Assembly: GCA_022736595.1 (NCBI GenBank)
Contig: DZDC01000132.1
Span: forward strand, 1 to 6,081
Length of the DNA stretch: 6,081 nucleotides
Direction of reading: 5' to 3'
From: Draconibacterium orientale
Lineage (GTDB): Bacteria; Bacteroidota; Bacteroidia; Bacteroidales; UBA1556
Under the pieces are notes generated by a model. That model made no database searches. It worked only from the letters and a program-made list of their open reading frames with translations, and was not told the origin of the DNA. This document shows positions 1 to 6,078 of this stretch, piece by piece (position 1 is the stretch's first letter; every line of letters begins with the position of its first letter). Position numbers and translations under genes: made by a program.

Positions 1-915
1 TCCATCAACGATTTGCAAAAACAAAGTCAGCTAAAACAAATGGAGGTGGAGCTATATCAACTGAAACGCAGCTTGGTAGAGTTGGCATTTGCCCTTGAAT
101 TTGTTCAGCAACAAAGAGCCCTCAACAAAACTCATCGCGATCAGCTTCAAATCAAATTTACCGAATTTACATCCCTCGTTCAAAATGGATCTATGCTTGC
201 CAGCCAACTCGACGCACTGCAATTGGAGCAGTTGAAACTAGAGCAAGCCCTCACAGAGCTAAGCTCCGAACGAATCCGCATTTGTGCCAGCATAAGCAAT
301 TTGAGCGGATTGCCCATCGATACTTCCATGCACATCGACCTTGGAACTCCGTTACCTACGGCTCAGAAAACTCAAAATAGACCCGAATACCAATTGATGA
401 GCCTTCAACAACAAAGCCTGCTCAAAAGTCAGGATTTAAATTACTCGCAGTATCTACCAAGGGTTTATGCTTATGCCACAGCAGGTTACGGACGCCCTGG
501 ATTTAATTACCTCAGCGACGAATTCGACGATTTTTATTTGGTGGGGCTGGGTCTCAATTGGAAAATATGGAATTGGCAAGATGGCAAAAAAGACCGTGAA
601 GTGCTTAAAATCAATTCACAAATCATCGAAACCCAAAAGGAAAGCTTCGACCTCAACCTTCAAAATAGTCTTACCCAATATCAGCAGGAGATGTTGAAGC
701 AGCAAGAACTTGTAAAACAAGACGATAAGATGATTCAATTGCAAACCAATATTGTAAAAACTGCCGACCATCAACTCAAAAACGGCAGCATCACCAGCTC
801 AGCTTATGTGGACGAACTACAAAAACTTCGACAATACCAAATGGCCATGGAAACCCATAAGATTCGCGAAAAATTGGCTGTTGTCAATTACATCTGGGCC
901 TTGGGCTTGCTCTAA
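1..915 (+). CDS. TolC-family outer membrane efflux channel, 5' partial
   Basis: This is the C-terminal 304 residues of an outer membrane efflux protein, the exit duct of tripartite pumps. The frame is open to the first base, so the real start, signal peptide and first half of repeat 1 lie upstream; the TTG at 13 is not a credible start. Family members are usually about 420-480 residues. The duplicated TolC architecture is visible: the end of repeat 1 (long Gln/Leu-rich helices, residues about 5-98, with an NGS turn near 62), then repeat 2 starting at RPEY (127-130). Next come LPRVYAYATAGYG (153-165), a beta-strand VGLGLNWKIWNW (181-192), and two further long helices with a second NGS turn near 261. 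Ending in NYIWALGLL is typical. It lies 46 bases before the membrane fusion protein gene, so it is probably the dedicated channel of this pump. Family assignment is firm; substrate is unknown. Confidence 0.93.
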   Translation, partial: SINDLQKQSQLKQMEVELYQLKRSLVELAFALEFVQQQRALNKTHRDQLQIKFTEFTSLVQNGSMLASQLDALQLEQLKLEQALTELSSERIRICASISNLSGLPIDTSMHIDLGTPLPTAQKTQNRPEYQLMSLQQQSLLKSQDLNYSQYLPRVYAYATAGYGRPGFNYLSDEFDDFYLVGLGLNWKIWNWQDGKKDREVLKINSQIIETQKESFDLNLQNSLTQYQQEMLKQQELVKQDDKMIQLQTNIVKTADHQLKNGSITSSAYVDELQKLRQYQMAMETHKIREKLAVVNYIWALGLL

Positions 916-961
916 ATTTTTACCTCTAACCCTCTGAATTACAAACCACAAAATACCCATT

Positions 962-1843
962 ATGAATCTAACAAAACTCATGCTCTCAGGATTATTACTG
1001 AGTCTATGGAGCTGCCAGAATAACGCATCAGATGCCGATGCTTTTGGAAATTTTGAAGCCGAAGAAGCCCTCATCAGTGCGGAAGTGTCAGGCCGTTTGG
1101 TGAAATTTAACATCGACGAAGGACAAATATTGGCTTTAAACCAATCGGTAGGCAAAATTGACACGGCAGATCTCTATTTGAAAAAACTCCAATTACAGTC
1201 GCAAATTCAAGCCACACAAGCCAATTTTGACCAAATTGAAGCCCAGCTCGAGGTGCAAAAGCAACAACTGTCCAATGTAGAAGTTACCCGCAATCGCACT
1301 CGTAAACTTTTAGACGAGCAAGCCGCCACCCAAAAGCAATACGATGAAGTGGAGGGACAATACCAACTGTCGCAAAAGCAAATCAGAAGCGTTGAAAGCC
1401 AAAAAACCGCCCTGCATCTTCAGATTCAAAGCATGTACGAACAGCTCAGACAAATTGAACTCAACCTCCACAAATGCTATCTGCCAAACCCTGTGGAAGG
1501 AACTGTGCTCAACACTTTTGCCCAGCAAGGCGAAATTTCGACCCCCGGCAAAGTCCTTTATAGCATTGCCGATTTGCGCTATTTGAAGCTAAAGGCCTAT
1601 GTTTCGGGCAATCAATTAAGTCGATGTGTTCTAGGCAAAAAAGTGCAAGTGAGCATCGATCAAGCTGAGGGAGCCCTAAAGACCATGGAAGGAGAAATCA
1701 TTTGGATTAGCCCCACCGCAGAATTTACACCCAAAACCATCCAAACCCGTGAGGAACGTGTAAATCTGGTATATGCCTTCAAAGTAAGGGTTAAAAACGA
1801 TGGCAGTCTGAAAATTGGAATGCCCGCAGAAGTTCGATTTTAA
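962..1843 (+). CDS. HlyD/YbhG-type membrane fusion lipoprotein (periplasmic adaptor)
   Basis: This is a 293-residue periplasmic adaptor linking the inner membrane ABC pore to the TolC-type channel. The ATG at 962 gives a short lipoprotein signal: Lys5, a hydrophobic stretch 6-17 and a lipobox-like LWSC with Cys18 as the lipidation site. Then come a first lipoyl half-motif (VSGRLVKFNIDEGQ, 42-55), a long antiparallel coiled coil (about 70-170), the second lipoyl half (NPVEGTVLNTFAQQGE, 176-191) and a beta-barrel region from about 205. The segment SPTAEFTPKTIQTREER (250-266) followed by LVYAFKV is, from memory, characteristic of the YbhG group. The coiled-coil tip carries R112-x3-L116-x6-T123, close to the RxxxLxxxxxxS TolC-docking motif. 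E. coli YbhG is somewhat longer (about 330 residues). No Shine-Dalgarno precedes the start. The gene ends three bases before the first ATPase, so co-translation is expected. Confidence 0.93.
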   Translation: MNLTKLMLSGLLLSLWSCQNNASDADAFGNFEAEEALISAEVSGRLVKFNIDEGQILALNQSVGKIDTADLYLKKLQLQSQIQATQANFDQIEAQLEVQKQQLSNVEVTRNRTRKLLDEQAATQKQYDEVEGQYQLSQKQIRSVESQKTALHLQIQSMYEQLRQIELNLHKCYLPNPVEGTVLNTFAQQGEISTPGKVLYSIADLRYLKLKAYVSGNQLSRCVLGKKVQVSIDQAEGALKTMEGEIIWISPTAEFTPKTIQTREERVNLVYAFKVRVKNDGSLKIGMPAEVRF

Positions 1844-1846
1844 ACT

Positions 1847-2776
1847 ATGAACTACGCTCTGGAAATAGAAAATTTGAGCAAGGCTTATCCTTCTGGAGTA
1901 AAAGCCCTTGAACACCTGAGCTGTAAAGTGGAGGCCGGCAGTCTGTTTGGATTTATTGGGCCGGACGGTGCAGGGAAAACCACCCTTTTCCGCATACTCA
2001 CCACCCTGCTCCTGCCCGACGAAGGAAAGGTAAATCTTTTGGGTCTCGACCTCATCCATGACTATAAAAAAATACGCCAAAGTTTGGGATATATGCCAGG
2101 TCAATTTTCGCTTTACCAAGACCTTAGCGTGGAAGAAAACCTCAATTTTTTTGCAGGAGTATTTAAAACCAACCTTGCCGACAACTACCACCTGATTGAG
2201 GATATTTACAAGCAAATAGAGCCCTTCAAACATCGGCGTGCGGGAAAACTTTCGGGAGGCATGAAGCAAAAACTCGCTCTGAGCTGTGCCCTCATTCATA
2301 AACCCCAGATGCTCTTTTTAGATGAACCTACCACGGGAGTGGATGCCGTTTCACGAAAAGAATTTTGGCAAATGCTCCATAAACTGAGAGACGGTGGGCT
2401 CACCATAATCGTTTCGACTCCCTATATGGACGAGGCTGCCCTTTGCGACCAGGTAGCCTTGATTCAAAAAGGTAAAATTCTCAGCATCAACACTCCCCAA
2501 GAAATAATCAAAAGCTTCCCGCTACAGCTTTTCGCTTTAAAATCGACAGACAACTATCCATTGCTCAAAGTTTTACAAGCAGAAGAATCTGTGCATTCAG
2601 TTTGGCTTTTTGGCGAAAGCCTGCACCTAAGCCTTAAGGGAAACCTCAGCATCGAAAGCTTTGAAGCCGATATCAACCGTCGATTTCCTCAATTGACCTT
2701 CGAGGTTGAAGAAATTGAAGCTGGCATTGAAGATTGTTTTATGGAATTAATGTACAGTCATGGAAACCGTAGTTAA
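1847..2776 (+). CDS. ABC transporter ATPase 1 (YbhF N-terminal-half type, degenerate Q-loop and switch)
   Basis: This 309-residue cytoplasmic nucleotide-binding subunit would drive the ABC-2 permeases encoded downstream. Visible motifs: Walker A GPDGAGKTT (38-46), signature LSGGM (135-139), Walker B MLFLDE with Glu160, and D-loop GVDA (164-167). Two catalytic positions depart from consensus. The Q-loop reads GYMPGQFSLY, so aligning it with ATPase 2 puts Gly85 where Gln is expected, with a Gln one place later. The switch motif reads STPYMDEA, with Pro192 in place of His. Residues about 200-309 form a C-terminal extension ending in EAGIEDCFMELM, the usual terminal motif of this ATPase type. It corresponds to the N-terminal half of the fused YbhF protein of E. 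coli. Its gene starts three bases after the adaptor stop and overlaps the next ATPase gene by 17 bases in another frame. It probably pairs with ATPase 2 as a heterodimer (inferred). Confidence 0.95.
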   Translation: MNYALEIENLSKAYPSGVKALEHLSCKVEAGSLFGFIGPDGAGKTTLFRILTTLLLPDEGKVNLLGLDLIHDYKKIRQSLGYMPGQFSLYQDLSVEENLNFFAGVFKTNLADNYHLIEDIYKQIEPFKHRRAGKLSGGMKQKLALSCALIHKPQMLFLDEPTTGVDAVSRKEFWQMLHKLRDGGLTIIVSTPYMDEAALCDQVALIQKGKILSINTPQEIIKSFPLQLFALKSTDNYPLLKVLQAEESVHSVWLFGESLHLSLKGNLSIESFEADINRRFPQLTFEVEEIEAGIEDCFMELMYSHGNRS

Positions 2777-3500
2777 TGTAAAAAATCTGGTTAAAAAGTT
2801 TGGTTCCTTTGTGGCCAACGATCACCTCAACTTTGAGGTGTATAAAGGAGAAATCTTTGGTTTTTTGGGAGCCAATGGAGCCGGGAAAACCACCGCCATC
2901 AAAATTCTTTGTGGCCTTAGCAAGCCCAGTTCTGGCAGCATAATGGTGGCAGGATTTGATGTGTATCGCGAAAGCGAAAAAATCAAGAAAAACATCGGCT
3001 ATATGAGTCAAAAGTTTAGCCTGTACGACGACCTCAGCATTGCCGAGAACATCCGCTTTTATGGTGGTATTTACGGTTTGACCACTCCAAAAATAAAGGA
3101 AATCACCGAGAATTACATTCACGAACTCCAATTGCAAAACTATACCAAGAGTATGGTTGGCGAATTACCTTTGGGTATCAAGCAAAAGTTAGCCTTCTCC
3201 ATAGCGGTAATGCACCAGCCTCGCATTGTCTTTCTCGACGAGCCCACCAGTGGAGTTGACCCCATTACCCGCCGACAATTTTGGGAACTCATCTATAGCG
3301 AAGCCGCCAAAGGAACCACGCTTTTTGTAACTACTCACTATATGGACGAAGCCGAATACTGCCACCGCGTTTCAATAATGGTGGACGGACGCATTGATGC
3401 CTTGGGAAGTCCAAGGGAACTGAAGCAACAGTTTGAAGCCCAAAGCATGGAAGAGGTTTTTATAAAACTTGCACGCAAAGCCAAACGCAGCGATGGATAA
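2760..3500 (+). CDS. ABC transporter ATPase 2 (YbhF C-terminal-half type, LPLGI signature)
   Basis: This is a 246-residue cytoplasmic nucleotide-binding subunit and the partner of ATPase 1. Visible motifs: Walker A GANGAGKTT (37-45), Q-loop Gln84 in GYMSQKFSLY, Walker B IVFLDE with Glu161, D-loop GVDP (165-168) and a normal switch His193 in TTHYMDEAEYC. The signature is atypical: LPLGIKQ (136-142) instead of LSGGxxQ. The C-terminus is short and ends in SMEEVFIKLAR. The start is tightly constrained: its frame has a stop at 2748-2750 and the ATG at 2760 is the first usable codon after it, inside the end of the ATPase 1 gene, so translational coupling is likely. It resembles the C-terminal half of E. 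coli YbhF, which as I recall also has LPLG in this place. An 18-base A/T-rich spacer separates it from the first permease gene. Confidence 0.95.
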   Translation: METVVNVKNLVKKFGSFVANDHLNFEVYKGEIFGFLGANGAGKTTAIKILCGLSKPSSGSIMVAGFDVYRESEKIKKNIGYMSQKFSLYDDLSIAENIRFYGGIYGLTTPKIKEITENYIHELQLQNYTKSMVGELPLGIKQKLAFSIAVMHQPRIVFLDEPTSGVDPITRRQFWELIYSEAAKGTTLFVTTHYMDEAEYCHRVSIMVDGRIDALGSPRELKQQFEAQSMEEVFIKLARKAKRSDG

Positions 3501-3518
3501 ATTTCAAAACAAATAATT

Positions 3519-4616
3519 ATGCGCGATTTTATAATCAAAGAGTTTAAACAAATCTTTCGCGATTATCGAAGCATGGTAATCCTTTTTGGCATTCCCATTA
3601 TTCAAGTTTTGCTATTTGGTTTTGCCTTAAGCCTCGACCTCAACGACGCTCATATTGCAGTTTTGGATAGAGCCAATGACGAACACAGCAAAAAAATAAT
3701 ACGCAAACTCGACGCCAGCAGTTATTTCATTGTGGACACCTATCTCCAGAGCGAGAGCGAAATTGAAGCCCTTTTCAGAAAAGGAAAGGTGAAGGAAGTG
3801 CTGATTTTTGAAAATCAATTTGCAAAGAAACTCCATAATCAAGGGCATGCCGCAGTGCAAATTATTGCCGATGCCTCCGATCCCAACACCGCCAATATGA
3901 CGGTGAGCTATACCCAAGCCATTATTGCCAATTACCAACAGGAACTGCTCACAGGCAACACCTTGGCAATGAATATGAAAGCAGAACCTTTGTTTTTCTA
4001 CAATCCAGAGCTTAAAAGTGTATTTATGTTTGTGCCCGGAGTTATCACTATCATTTTGCTTTTGGTTTCCGCCATGATGACCTCCATCAGCATTGCCCGC
4101 GAAAAAGAACTTGGAACCATGGAAATATTGCTGGTGTCGCCCATACAGCCCTTTCAAATTATTCTGGGCAAAGTAATTCCATATATGGTGCTCTCTTTCA
4201 TCAATTTTATTCTCATCCTCATCTTGGCCTTTGCCGTTTTTAAGATGCCTATGAGTGGCAATATACCTTTGCTGATGGCTGAAGCGCTACTTTATATTTT
4301 ATTGAGCTTGAGCTTGGGTATTTTAATTTCCACGGTGAGCAATTCGCAACAAACCGCCATGATGCTGAGTATGTTTGCACTTCTTTTGCCCACCATTTTA
4401 CTTTCGGGCTTCGTTTTCCCCATCGAGAATATGCCTCAAATACTTCAATATCTGAGTCATATCATGCCCAGCAAATGGTTTATCATTATCATCAAAGACA
4501 TTATGCTCAAAGAGGCTGGCTGGCGCGAAGTGGCCTTTGAAACCGGCATTTTAATGTTTGAAACCTTCTTATTTATAGCACTAAGCATCAAGAAATTTAA
4601 AATCAGATTGGCATGA
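3519..4616 (+). CDS. ABC-2 type permease 1 (YbhS-like)
   Basis: This is a 365-residue inner membrane permease, one half of the export pore. The layout is that of ABC-2 permeases with a large external domain. A cytoplasmic amphipathic N-terminus (KEFKQIFRDYR, 7-17) is followed by TM1 (about 19-39) and a soluble periplasmic domain (about 40-165) ending in YNPEL (161-165). Five further hydrophobic segments lie near 168-192, 216-241, 250-273, 280-300 and 337-357. The hallmark cytoplasmic segment IAREKELGTMEILLVSPI (192-209) follows TM2 and is the expected region of contact with the ATPases. LSGFVFPIENMP (295-306) is another family motif. The C-terminus is basic (KKFKIR). Length and position match E. 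coli YbhS (about 377 residues). Its TGA stop overlaps the ATG of the next permease gene (ATGA), implying coupled synthesis of the two pore halves. Confidence 0.94.
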   Translation: MRDFIIKEFKQIFRDYRSMVILFGIPIIQVLLFGFALSLDLNDAHIAVLDRANDEHSKKIIRKLDASSYFIVDTYLQSESEIEALFRKGKVKEVLIFENQFAKKLHNQGHAAVQIIADASDPNTANMTVSYTQAIIANYQQELLTGNTLAMNMKAEPLFFYNPELKSVFMFVPGVITIILLLVSAMMTSISIAREKELGTMEILLVSPIQPFQIILGKVIPYMVLSFINFILILILAFAVFKMPMSGNIPLLMAEALLYILLSLSLGILISTVSNSQQTAMMLSMFALLLPTILLSGFVFPIENMPQILQYLSHIMPSKWFIIIIKDIMLKEAGWREVAFETGILMFETFLFIALSIKKFKIRLA

Positions 4617-5722
4617 GGGTCATACGTTTTATCATAGAAAAGGAGTTTAAGCAAATCTTTCGCAATCGGATGATGTTGCCCATAATATTTGTGATGCCCG
4701 TCTTTCAGCTTCTGATTCTGAGTTATGCGGCCACTTTTGAAATCAATGAAATACGATTGGGAATCTCCGATGCCGACCAAAGTTCGCATTCCAGGGCAAT
4801 GGTGGCAAAATTCAAAGGCAGCAATTTCTACACCATTTCTTATGAAGATGCCAATCTTGAAAAACTCAAAAAGCAAATGCAGGAAGGAAACATTCAACAG
4901 ATCATTCGCATACCTACCCATTTTGAAAAAGACTTGCTCAAAGGGCTTAAACCCGAGGTGCAACTCATCACTGACGCTGTAAATGGTAGCGCTGCCGGTT
5001 TGATGAATGCTTATAGCCAACAGATTATACTCGAATATCAAAGGCAAGAGTTGCAGCAACAGCTCGGCATCAAGCAAGTGGGTGGCATTGAAACACCTTA
5101 CCAGTTTTGGTACAACCCAGAACTGGACTACAAAACCTATATGGTACCTGGCATCCTTGTATTGTTGGTAACTATGATTGGCGCATTTCTATCAGGGATG
5201 AATATTGTACGAGAAAAGGAGATTGGCACCATTGAGCAACTCAATGTCACCCCCATTCGCAAACATGAATTTATCATTGGTAAACTTTTCCCCTTTTGGC
5301 TGATTGCCCTATTCGATTTAGCTTTTGGATTGGTATTGGCGCGATGGGTTTTTGGAATCCATATTTTAGGCAATTTAGGTTTGGTTTTTGGTGCAGCATC
5401 CATTTATCTTTTGGCCATTTTAGGCATTGGACTTTTCATCAGCACCATCACCGATACTCAGCAGCAAGCCATGTTCTTAGCGTGGTTTTTTATGGTAGTT
5501 TTTATTATGCTCAGCGGCCTTTTCACCCCCACCGAAAGTATGCCCGCTTGGGCTCAAAACCTCAATTACCTCAATCCCATTACCTATTTTATCCGATTTA
5601 TGCGACAAGTGATGATGAAGGGTTCAGGTTTTATGGATGTGGTGGACGAACTTCGGAACATACTCATTTACGCGGTAAGTATTTTAAGTCTATCGGTTTG
5701 GAGGTATCGTAAAACCAGTTAA
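4613..5722 (+). CDS. ABC-2 type permease 2 (YbhR-like)
   Basis: This is a 369-residue inner membrane permease and the second half of the export pore. It is a distant paralogue of permease 1 with the same plan: N-terminal amphipathic KEFKQIFRNR (10-19), TM1 (about 21-41), a periplasmic domain (about 42-173) ending in WYNPELDYK (166-174), and five further hydrophobic segments near 176-198, 224-247, 253-277, 285-304 and 345-362. The hallmark VREKEIGTIEQLNVTPI (199-215) follows TM2, and LSGLFTPTESMP (300-311) mirrors LSGFVFPIENMP of permease 1. E. coli YbhR, its likely counterpart, is about 368 residues. The start codon lies within the ATGA overlap with permease 1, at the only position that keeps the complete N-terminal helix. 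It is the last gene of the operon visible here; a possible terminator overlaps its 3' end. Confidence 0.94.
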   Translation: MRVIRFIIEKEFKQIFRNRMMLPIIFVMPVFQLLILSYAATFEINEIRLGISDADQSSHSRAMVAKFKGSNFYTISYEDANLEKLKKQMQEGNIQQIIRIPTHFEKDLLKGLKPEVQLITDAVNGSAAGLMNAYSQQIILEYQRQELQQQLGIKQVGGIETPYQFWYNPELDYKTYMVPGILVLLVTMIGAFLSGMNIVREKEIGTIEQLNVTPIRKHEFIIGKLFPFWLIALFDLAFGLVLARWVFGIHILGNLGLVFGAASIYLLAILGIGLFISTITDTQQQAMFLAWFFMVVFIMLSGLFTPTESMPAWAQNLNYLNPITYFIRFMRQVMMKGSGFMDVVDELRNILIYAVSILSLSVWRYRKTS

Positions 5723-5744
5723 AACCCGATCCAAGTTTTTTTTT
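5703..5744 (+). terminator. weak candidate intrinsic terminator of the efflux operon
   Basis: GG (5703-5704) and ATCG (5706-5709) can pair with CGAT (5727-5730) and CC (5731-5732), leaving T5705 bulged. The result is a six-pair stem with a 17-base loop that contains the TAA stop of permease 2. Three bases (AAG) then lead into nine consecutive T (5736-5744). The T-tract and its placement suit a terminator. The bulge, the long loop and the overlap with coding sequence make the stem weak, so this is a tentative call. Confidence 0.35.
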
Positions 5745-5885
5745 GAAAATAAGATGGTTCCCATTTTTAATTTAGGATAGAAAATAAGTCCATGACAAAA
5801 AATCACCTAAATTCAAGGGGGGCTAACTCCTGTCACGTAATAAATGCAAATTTTCAGTAACACTAAGATGAAATATTTTTTTTAG

Positions 5886-5920
5886 AGAAAAGGGAGAAAA
5901 AAAATTCTCTCCGATTTTCT
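5886..5920. repeat. imperfect inverted repeat (hairpin) in the intergenic tail
   Basis: AGAAAA (5886-5891) pairs with TTTTCT (5915-5920). After a small internal loop (G5892 opposite G5913-A5914), GGAGA (5893-5897) pairs with TCTCC (5908-5912). One A/C mismatch follows, then two A-T pairs close on an AAAA loop (5901-5904). Thirteen pairs are possible in total. The adjacent T-run (5876-5883) lies before the hairpin on the plus strand, and no T-run follows it on either strand, so it does not look like a standard terminator. Function unknown. Confidence 0.55.
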
Positions 5921-5940
5921 AAGGGGCTAAAACAGCAGAG

Positions 5941-5978
5941 TCCCAAAAGGGATCGGGGGTGTGAGGCGACGGGGAGGG
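5941..5978 (+). other. G-rich block with four G-runs and a small TCCC/GGGA hairpin
   Basis: The plus strand has G-runs at 5949-5951 (3), 5955-5959 (5), 5971-5974 (4) and 5976-5978 (3), separated by 3, 11 and 1 bases. The 11-base gap breaks the common quadruplex rule (loops of 1-7), so folding would need a long loop or the GG at 5965-5966. TCCC (5941-5944) can also pair with GGGA (5949-5952) over an AAAA loop. The strand asymmetry contrasts sharply with the AT-rich flanks. It may be part of a dispersed intergenic repeat; that is an inference. Confidence 0.4.
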
Positions 5979-6054
5979 AACGAGTGATAAGTAGTGTTGA
6001 ATCAAGTACATTTTGATAGTTTAAAATCGTAAGTTCAATTAGTAAATGCAACTT

Positions 6055-6078
6055 TTAAGAGTATTAGTGTATTCTTAA
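6055..6078. repeat. short AT-rich hairpin at the window's end
   Basis: TTAAGAGTA (6055-6063) can pair with TATTCTTAA (6070-6078) over the six-base loop TTAGTG, giving nine pairs including one G-T wobble. Only one pair is G-C, so stability is low. No T-tract follows before the window ends. It could belong to the leader of a downstream gene, or be chance in AT-rich DNA. Confidence 0.25.

Noticed and set aside
13..15. TTG as the start codon of the channel gene
   Set aside because: The frame is open through to base 1, and the protein from here would lack a signal peptide and half of the first TolC repeat. The gene is truncated by the window edge.
1676..2299. 207-codon open frame on the minus strand across the adaptor and first ATPase genes
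   Set aside because: It lies antisense to two well-supported genes, and its Phe/Lys-rich translation shows no domain. It is a by-product of codon use on the plus strand.
4457..5077. 206-codon open frame on the minus strand across the permease genes
   Set aside because: It is antisense to the junction of the two permease genes. Its translation has no coherent domain or start context, so chance is the best explanation.
5296..5712. 138-codon open frame on the plus strand inside permease 2
   Set aside because: It is an alternate-frame reading rich in His, Phe and Tyr, produced by the permease's hydrophobic codons. The permease frame carries the family motifs through this region.
5742..5775. Possible Bacteroidota promoter (TTTG at 5742-5745 and TAATTTAG at 5768-5775)
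   Set aside because: The second box departs from TAnnTTTG, the spacer of 22 is longer than the usual 19-21, and the first box is just the end of the T-tract. No gene starts downstream within the window.
6007..6050. TACATTTTG near 6007-6015 as a promoter -7 element or, via its TTTG, as a -33 element
   Set aside because: It has one base too many for TAnnTTTG, and no partner box sits at correct spacing on either side.
5863..6051. 62-residue open frame on the minus strand in the tail
   Set aside because: It spans the hairpin and the G-rich block. The translation is low-complexity in places (FFFSLFSKK), matches no family I know, and shows no recognisable promoter or start context. It is better read as non-coding.
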